A stretch of 18,768 nt of DNA from an uncultured Bacteroidales bacterium (GTDB lineage Bacteria; Bacteroidota; Bacteroidia; Bacteroidales; WCHB1-69): NCBI GenBank assembly GCA_946407715.1, contig CAMJPH010000044.1, forward strand, positions 1-18,768. Reading direction: 5' to 3'. The position numbers and the translations under genes are program-made. Shown one piece after another: positions 13,695 to 18,768 of this stretch. Position 1 is the first letter of the stretch. The number at the start of each line of letters is the position of its first letter. Under the pieces are notes generated by a model that had not been told where the DNA came from, searched no databases, and was given only the letters and a program-made list of their open reading frames with translations.

Positions 13695-16600
13695 TCACCG
13701 TATCAACGTCACATTCCCTTTCATTTCCAACTCATCTCCGTCCATGCAAATGCCTTTAAAATAGTAGTCATAAACTCCTCGTTGGCACTCTTTTTTCTTG
13801 AAAGTGCCGTCCCAGCCGACAGTGGGGTCGTGTGTTTCAAAAATTCTCTCGCCCCAGCGGTTATAAACCACAAAGTAGCATTCAACCAAAATGTCACTGC
13901 GAACATACAGGATGTCGTTCATTCCGTCGCCGTTGGGCGTGAAACTGTTCGGGATGAAAACAAACGGCATTTCACAGGACACGGGGAGAACCTTTATGGT
14001 TACCGTGTCCGTGAGGGAACATCCGAACGTGTCGGTTACAATGACGGTGTAGGTGGTGGTCTCTTCAGGAATGACAACAGTGCTTGGCAAATGAGGCGTT
14101 TCCAAATGTTGCGCCGGTGTCCATTGATAGGTGTATTCGTTTCCGTAATCAGTTGAGAACAAAGTTGTTTCGTGATATGCAAGAACCTCATGCAACGAAC
14201 TCCAAGCCTGCAAGGAATCTTGGAAAGTCCCTTCCCGCACCTTTATTTGACCGACTGCCATGGCAGTGCAACCGTTGGCATCTGTAACCGTAACCGTATA
14301 GTTAGTGGTGTGCTGTGGCGTGACGACTGGATTCGGATCTATGGATGTTTCACCGTTGCCCAACTGCCATTGGTATTGGTAGGGTGGGACACCTCCGCTG
14401 CACTGCACATGCAAGGTGACTTCATTTTCAAAACATAGTAGATAATCTTGATAATCAGTGATTTCAACATTGAATATGGTAATTTGGAAAGGAATGATTC
14501 TGACGCAATAGTCGGTGGTCACACGTGCGTAATAGGTGCGCGATGTCGCAGGAGTCACAGTCACAGAGGTCGCATCTGTCGAAAAAACACTTTGAAAATC
14601 AATATGTTCTGACCATTCTACAATATAATTGTCAGATGTGGTGATGTTGGCAGTGAGTGTGCAGCTTTCTCCTATGCAGATGATGGAATCCCCTGAAATG
14701 GAGGCAGAGACATCGTGTACATCTACGAGTTGGGAGATGGTGTCCACGCAGGCAGCGGTGGAGGCAATCAGCGTGTAGAGGCTGGATTGGGTGGGGGTGG
14801 CGATGGGGTTGGAGATGGCCGGATTGCTCAACGTTTCCGCCGGAGACCACAGGTAGTCCACCCCGATGGACGGCGGGACTCCCAATTCGGCATATTCACC
14901 GGCGCAGATGTTGACCGTGGGCAAGGTGGATTGGGTGTTGGAGAGCACCAGAATCCGCTTCCGGAGTGTGTCGGCCACATTGCAGCTGCCCAAATCATGA
15001 ACAATCAAGGTCACTTCGTAGTATCCCGTCTGGGTGTAAACATGGTAGGGCTCCCATTGATTCGATGTGTTGCCGTCACCGAAATTCCACAAAATGTCAG
15101 TTTGTGAGCTGATGGATTGCGAATAGTTGGTGAAAAACACGGTGTCGGGCAGACAAACGACGTTGGGCATCAGAAAATCGGCCACCACTACGGGCAAACT
15201 GAAGTCGATTTTGATGACCCCGAGATTACAGTTGCTGCTGCCGTTAACATTGGAATAAGTTCCCGGGGTGGTGGGGAAGCTGCTCTGTCCGCCGCATCCC
15301 GCACACACGGCTTGGTAAATCTTGCCGTGTTTGTCGAACCGGCTGGTGCCGCCGTCCACATGCTCGCGTGCTGAACCGGCCGCACCACCGAAATAAGTCG
15401 CATAAATCAGGTTGCTGGCATCGTCGCTGATGGCCATGAAATAGAAATCGCTGCCGTCGGTGGTGGATTGGAAAGCGTCATTGGTGACGGGAAGTCCGTT
15501 GGTGCCTCCGAATCCGTTCAGCTGACGGGAACCCCAGCCCGAAAGGTAGATGTTGTTGCAGTAATCCACCAGCATGGCGGTGGGCGAGATGTCTGGGCCG
15601 CCGTTGCCAGACCCGAGGGCCGTGGACCAGACGTCGGAGCCAAGATTTTTCGACAATTTTGTCAAAAACTGGCCGCCTCCGGGAACATGATAAGCGACAT
15701 TGTGAACCCATTGGGTACCGTCGGCATCAGTCTGACCTAACACATGCGGAAAGTCTTCGTCGTCACCTTTTATCAAATAGGCTTGGTCGTAACCAGATTT
15801 TCCCAAATAGGTGCTTTGCAGTAACAAACTGCCGTTCGAGGAAAGGTGCGCCACGAATCCGTCAACGGAAGCACCGTTGTCCGCGTGGGCGGTTTGATAG
15901 ACATTGAGGGTGATGGGTAGATCTACGGATGTGGTGCCGCCACAGAAATAGATGCTTTTGTCAGCCGCCACATACATGCTGTAACCCGCATCGTTATTGG
16001 AACCTCCGAAATAGGTACACCAAATCAGAGAAGAGAGGTCTTGGCTGAATTTGAAGACACAAACCTCTTGATTTCCCGAACTGTTTGGTTGGTAACAGTT
16101 CGCCGTAACGGGAAAATCGGAGGAACTTGTGGAAGAAACAACATAGACGTTGCTGCTCTCGTCCACGATAATTTCGCCCCGGTTGTCGTCGGCGTAGTTC
16201 TTGCGGAGACCGGCGGCGGTGTTTAGCCCGTCGTTACCGCTGCCGCCGATGAAGGTGGAGGCGTGCAGCTGCGTGCCATCCGCACTTAGCTTGGAAACGA
16301 AGATGTCGGATCCGGCGGGGAAAGTCATACTGGTGGAGAGGGTGATGCTCGGACCGCTGTTGAAAGAAGTGTCGAACGCATCTGCGGTGACGGGGAAATC
16401 AGCAGAGCCTGTGGTGCCGAAGATGTAGAGCTCGTCATTGTCGTTGACGTGGAGGCTGTGCGGGATGTCTGTTTCGCTGCCGCCGAGGTAGGTGGAATAG
16501 TGCAAGGAATCGCCCGATGCGTCAAATTTGGAAATGGAGACATCCACTTGGCCTGCGAAGTCAATCTGGAAGGCACCGAGGGTGGTGGGGTAGCCGACAT

Positions 16601-17444
16601 CAAAGACAATGCCGCCGCCATAGAGGTTGCCGTGTGAGTCGTAGGTGGCGGTATAGCCCCAGTTGTCGGCGGTGGAACCTGAGTAAGAGGAGAAAACCAC
16701 CGTCGGGTCAATCACTAACGGCAAAGCTGGGTCGTATTGGTCAAGGGTGAACGATACAATGTCTTTTGAAAGGGAGTAGGAACACTTGATGGGGATTGTA
16801 TCTCCTTTATCATCAATTTGATAAGCGAATGGAGCGAGTTCCAATACGCGATCCACAGCAGTGTGCAGCAATAATACTTCCTCCATTTTGGAGATACTTT
16901 TCAGTCCGTCGTAGCGTAGCTGGATTTGCTTCGGGTCACCTCCCGGAGCAATATGGAATTCGTATTTCAGGTAATCACCATCCCCTAAGAAATATAAATC
17001 AATATTGGGGTATAGCTGATTGTATTCCAAATGATGATAGGCGGATACATGGGATGCCCATCCTTTGGCAGAGCGGCCTATATAATAATTGTAATAATGT
17101 TCGAAAGGTTGAATGCCGTTCACCTTGATATCATTCAAGGCATTCATGAACGTCACCCGGTAGGCAGCGGCGTCGATAAAAGATGACGGGAAGGGTTTCC
17201 CCGAATGTTTGGCCTTGTGGAAAGCCTCTAATTGGTTCGGGTCTAATTGTGCGACAAGGAAAGAGTTATGTTCAAAGAAAAGAGCGCCGCCGTGCATAAT
17301 GGCTTTGTACAGCACGGGGGATTCCCATTGACCGAGATTCTGCACAAATTCCCATCGCCCGGACGAAAGTGTGTCGGTGGGCTTATGTGCTCGCAGTGCT
17401 CCGAACGACAGCAGTAAGAGTAAAAAAAGGCAGAATCTCCTCAT
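13695..17444 (-). CDS. Large T9SS type B surface protein: DUF7948-like, SBBP repeats, PKD and CHU_C domains
   Basis: This secreted protein of 1249 residues starts at ATG 17444 (signal MRRFCLFLLLLLSFGALRA). A longer reading to 17513 would cover the promoter box at 17460-17467, so I reject it. Residues about 28-250 resemble the N-terminal DUF7948-type domain found before SBBP repeats (EFVQNLGQWESPVLYKA, GGALFFE). From about 255 to 730 there are several beta-propeller-like SBBP repeats with YSTYLGG, WCTYFGGSNNDAGYS and DFPVTA signatures. A PKD domain follows at about 760-830 (ILWNFGDGNTSN, YTQTGYYEVTLIV). Ig-like segments follow (SLYTLIAS, TNYTVTVTDANGC, TTYTVIVTD). The C-terminal CHU_C/type B sorting domain begins FIPNSFTPNGDGMND and ends in ...VTLIR. 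It is likely an adhesin or matrix protein on the cell surface. It is 76 nt downstream of the DUF6150 gene. Confidence 0.9.
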   Translation of the reverse strand: MRRFCLFLLLLLSFGALRAHKPTDTLSSGRWEFVQNLGQWESPVLYKAIMHGGALFFEHNSFLVAQLDPNQLEAFHKAKHSGKPFPSSFIDAAAYRVTFMNALNDIKVNGIQPFEHYYNYYIGRSAKGWASHVSAYHHLEYNQLYPNIDLYFLGDGDYLKYEFHIAPGGDPKQIQLRYDGLKSISKMEEVLLLHTAVDRVLELAPFAYQIDDKGDTIPIKCSYSLSKDIVSFTLDQYDPALPLVIDPTVVFSSYSGSTADNWGYTATYDSHGNLYGGGIVFDVGYPTTLGAFQIDFAGQVDVSISKFDASGDSLHYSTYLGGSETDIPHSLHVNDNDELYIFGTTGSADFPVTADAFDTSFNSGPSITLSTSMTFPAGSDIFVSKLSADGTQLHASTFIGGSGNDGLNTAAGLRKNYADDNRGEIIVDESSNVYVVSSTSSSDFPVTANCYQPNSSGNQEVCVFKFSQDLSSLIWCTYFGGSNNDAGYSMYVAADKSIYFCGGTTSVDLPITLNVYQTAHADNGASVDGFVAHLSSNGSLLLQSTYLGKSGYDQAYLIKGDDEDFPHVLGQTDADGTQWVHNVAYHVPGGGQFLTKLSKNLGSDVWSTALGSGNGGPDISPTAMLVDYCNNIYLSGWGSRQLNGFGGTNGLPVTNDAFQSTTDGSDFYFMAISDDASNLIYATYFGGAAGSAREHVDGGTSRFDKHGKIYQAVCAGCGGQSSFPTTPGTYSNVNGSSNCNLGVIKIDFSLPVVVADFLMPNVVCLPDTVFFTNYSQSISSQTDILWNFGDGNTSNQWEPYHVYTQTGYYEVTLIVHDLGSCNVADTLRKRILVLSNTQSTLPTVNICAGEYAELGVPPSIGVDYLWSPAETLSNPAISNPIATPTQSSLYTLIASTAACVDTISQLVDVHDVSASISGDSIICIGESCTLTANITTSDNYIVEWSEHIDFQSVFSTDATSVTVTPATSRTYYARVTTDYCVRIIPFQITIFNVEITDYQDYLLCFENEVTLHVQCSGGVPPYQYQWQLGNGETSIDPNPVVTPQHTTNYTVTVTDANGCTAMAVGQIKVREGTFQDSLQAWSSLHEVLAYHETTLFSTDYGNEYTYQWTPAQHLETPHLPSTVVIPEETTTYTVIVTDTFGCSLTDTVTIKVLPVSCEMPFVFIPNSFTPNGDGMNDILYVRSDILVECYFVVYNRWGERIFETHDPTVGWDGTFKKKECQRGVYDYYFKGICMDGDELEMKGNVTLIR

Positions 17445-17459
17445 GTCCGAAATTTGCCG

Positions 17460-17467
17460 CAAAGGTA
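17460..17467 (-). promoter_or_regulatory. Bacteroidota -7 promoter box (TACCTTTG) for the T9SS type B protein
   Basis: The minus strand reads TACCTTTGC, a full TAnnTTTG match, 15 nt before the ATG at 17444. It supports the ATG at 17444 over the upstream start at 17513. The short leader is usual for these promoters. No -33 element was identified. Confidence 0.55.
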
Positions 17468-17520
17468 CACATTTTCTCAAAAGGGACGCGGAATTAGTCG
17501 TGCGAAATTCCATTCATAAA

Positions 17521-17862
17521 TCAATAAAAAAGATGTTGCTTGGACTTGTTCTTCCAGCCGGCCTCGCTCTTGTACTCGGTGAAATAGACTTTGACATCCG
17601 CTTCGGAGCTGTATTCTGTAAAATAGATTTTCTTCTTCGCCTCACTCTTGTATTGAGTGAAATACCAGACCCCCTTGTTGTCCGTGGCTTCCGAACTGTA
17701 TTTGGTCTTATAGACGACAAGATCCGCTTCGGAGCGGTATTTGGTCACATACACCTTCACGTCGGCCTCGGACTTGTAGTTTGTGGAATAAATCTTCTGC
17801 GCTTGAAGACCGCAGATTCCCAGTAACAGCAAAAGCACCAGGATAAATGTTCTCTTTTTCAT
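17521..17862 (-). CDS. Exported DUF6150 repeat protein, six SEA(D) repeats
   Basis: This small 113-residue protein begins at ATG 17862 (MKKRTFILVLLLLLGICGLQAQ, a Sec signal peptide). An 11-residue upstream extension is unlikely. The mature part is almost entirely six repeats of 13 residues, each reading roughly [KV]-[IV]-Y-x-T-x-Y-x-SEAD: YSTNYKSEAD, YVTKYRSEAD, YKTKYSSEAT, YFTQYKSEAK, YFTEYSSEAD and YFTEYKSEAG. The third repeat has a short insertion (DNKG). The pattern matches the DUF6150 family, whose role is unknown. The alternating aromatic and charged residues suggest a small beta-structure exposed in the periplasm or on the surface. It has its own promoter box 41 nt upstream and precedes the T9SS type B gene on the same strand. 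Function cannot be inferred. Confidence 0.82.
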   Translation of the reverse strand: MKKRTFILVLLLLLGICGLQAQKIYSTNYKSEADVKVYVTKYRSEADLVVYKTKYSSEATDNKGVWYFTQYKSEAKKKIYFTEYSSEADVKVYFTEYKSEAGWKNKSKQHLFY

Positions 17863-17903
17863 ATATGTATAGTTTTGCTGAATGACAGATAACAATTTGA
17901 CGG

Positions 17904-17911
17904 CAAAGATA
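17904..17911 (-). promoter_or_regulatory. Bacteroidota -7 promoter box (TATCTTTG) for the DUF6150 gene
   Basis: The minus strand reads TATCTTTGC, fitting TAnnTTTG, 41 nt before the ATG at 17862. A T-rich run and then the heptanucleotide array at 17922-17956 lie directly upstream, where a -33 element would be expected. Confidence 0.5.
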
Positions 17912-17921
17912 CGCTTTTTTT

Positions 17922-17956
17922 AGTTAGCAGTTAGCAGTTAGTAGTTAGTAGTTGTT
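17922..17956 (+). repeat. Heptanucleotide array, AGTTAGY family, 5 units
   Basis: AGTTAGC, AGTTAGC, AGTTAGT, AGTTAGT, and a degenerate AGTTGTT. It lies between the terminator of the lipoprotein gene and the promoter box of the DUF6150 gene. Confidence 0.85.
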
Positions 17957-17960
17957 GGAT

Positions 17961-17991
17961 AAAAAAAGCACCCACAGGATTCTGTGGGCGC
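17961..17991 (-). terminator. Rho-independent terminator of the lipoprotein gene
   Basis: On the minus strand CTGTGGG-type arms pair over seven positions (17971-17977 with 17982-17988). Two further pairs lie beyond one mismatch, giving a GC-rich stem. Seven Ts follow (plus-strand As at 17961-17967). It lies 27 nt after the stop of the gene at 18019-18609. Confidence 0.88.
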
Positions 17992-18018
17992 CGTTTCGAT
18001 TATATGTACGGATAACGC

Positions 18019-18609
18019 TTATGCAGCAGTTGCGTCGCGGTGGAACACCAACGGGAAGTTGATGGTGGTGTCTTCGTCCTCGGCGTTGGCGAATTGCAGG
18101 TTGATGGTGATGGTGTCGTCGTCATCATCGTAGGTGAAGACAATCTGATAGTTGATGGGGTTGCCGTTCTCGTCATTGCCGACAGCCGTCAGAGTGCCGG
18201 TGTGGGTGGAACCGTCATAAACGTATGCAAGATCCATGTTTTCAATTTCTTCATTAGTATATTCGCCGGCCAACTCAGCCACGCTGATTACAGTCATGTT
18301 GTCGCCAAAGGTGATGTGGGCGTACTCGCTATCGAAATTGATGTGGAACGTCATGTTGGATTCAAAACCTTCGGGAAATTCGCAACCGTAGTCGCTGAGG
18401 TTCATGCCGGTCATGGCTTGGAGCAGGTCTTCGAGGGCGAGGTTGGCGGTCCAGTCGGTGCCGATGAGGTCGGAAGTGACGGCCACTCGTGGAGTGTTGG
18501 CGGGATTTTCACCAATCCCAGAGATGCCCGGGATGATTTCTTCTTTCTGACAAGAGGCCATGCAGAGGGTGATGGCGATGAATGCGATTGCAAAAATGTT
18601 TTTCTTCAT
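18019..18609 (-). CDS. Predicted lipoprotein of unknown function, possibly lipocalin-like
   Basis: This 196-residue protein has a lipoprotein signal, MKKNIFAIAFIAITLCMASC, so Cys20 would be acylated and the mature chain begins QKEEIIPGISG. The mature part contains DLIGTDWTANLALEDLL, which resembles the start of lipocalin-like domains in Bacteroidota lipoproteins. It continues with alternating strands (MTFHINF, AHITFG, TGTLTAVG, YQIVFTYDDDDD, TITINLQF). An acidic run of five Asp sits in one predicted turn and could bind cations. I do not recognise a named family with confidence. It starts with an A/T-rich leader and ends at a strong terminator, so it appears to be a single-gene unit. No TAnnTTTG box was found in the visible upstream sequence. 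Confidence 0.75.
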   Translation of the reverse strand: MKKNIFAIAFIAITLCMASCQKEEIIPGISGIGENPANTPRVAVTSDLIGTDWTANLALEDLLQAMTGMNLSDYGCEFPEGFESNMTFHINFDSEYAHITFGDNMTVISVAELAGEYTNEEIENMDLAYVYDGSTHTGTLTAVGNDENGNPINYQIVFTYDDDDDTITINLQFANAEDEDTTINFPLVFHRDATAA

Positions 18610-18768
18610 ACTTTTAATTTTTTTTACTTTGATTGATTATTTGAATTAATTCGATTGTTTCTGCTGTAAGAACGCATCAAGAAAACGAAAAACTACAGCG
18701 GCGAAAAAAAAAGATTCGACCTGTACGGTTGACCTCTATCATTCAGGCCACCAGCTTGAACGAGATTG
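18610..18768. other. Upstream region of the lipoprotein gene; nothing recognised
   Basis: The first 50 nt are A/T-rich, as expected for a leader. The last 60 nt have more balanced composition and a short open frame on each strand, but neither contains a start codon or a family motif. They could be the edge of a gene beyond the window. Confidence 0.5.

Noticed and set aside
17445..17513. Longer N-terminus for the T9SS type B protein
   Set aside because: It would run through the promoter box at 17460-17467 and put 23 non-hydrophobic residues before an evident signal peptide.
18700..18768. Possible partial gene or RNA at the right edge
   Set aside because: Both strands are open for only about 20 codons, with no start codon or motif, and I see no tRNA or tmRNA structure that can be supported.

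Overview
The window looks like a piece of a Bacteroidales chromosome (Bacteroidota). The evidence is two proteins with type IX secretion C-terminal signals (one type A, one CHU_C/type B), a dipeptidyl-peptidase 5 closely resembling the Porphyromonas gingivalis enzyme, DUF4271 next to hemD, a DUF6150 repeat protein, an NqrA, SD-poor translation starts, and repeated TAnnTTTG promoter elements upstream of genes. Genus and species cannot be read from the sequence. No tRNA, rRNA, CRISPR, transposase or phage gene is visible.

Layout. (1) 1-720: 3' part of prs (PRPP synthetase) ending in a strong terminator. (2) 720-4543, all minus strand: a T9SS type A cargo protein, DUF4271 membrane protein, hemD, rnpA and yidD, tightly packed with two overlaps, then a phosphodiester glycosidase-family protein with its own promoter-like box. 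(3) 4590-6190, minus: a cyclic 2,3-diphosphoglycerate synthetase-like P-loop protein with a GAAA-loop terminator. (4) 6388-13597, plus: DPP5; a membrane polyferredoxin with about six 4Fe-4S motifs; a Tat-exported aldo/keto reductase with two ferredoxin-type clusters; a YqaA-type membrane protein; and nqrA with no nqrB behind it. (5) 13695-18609, minus: a lipoprotein, a DUF6150 repeat protein and a 1249-residue T9SS type B surface protein.

Functionally, the right half of the plus-strand block suggests an envelope redox module: a quinol- or NADH-linked membrane iron-sulfur protein passing electrons to an exported flavin-free aldo/keto reductase. That is inference from domain content and adjacency. 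The minus-strand cluster combines haem synthesis, tRNA 5' processing and membrane protein insertion.

The most unusual content is repetitive, not coding. Six intergenic sites carry 7-base tandem arrays of two related families (AGTTAGY and GATTRGT/CAAATCA). One supplies the last residues and stop codon of nqrA, one abuts the non-ATG start of the yqaA-like gene, and two cover the region just upstream of promoter boxes. Two 30-nt hairpins of the same design (13-bp arms, 4-nt loop) occur at 625-654 and, in frame, inside the polyferredoxin gene at 9442-9471. A palindrome cluster and a 14-bp direct repeat precede the aldo/keto reductase.
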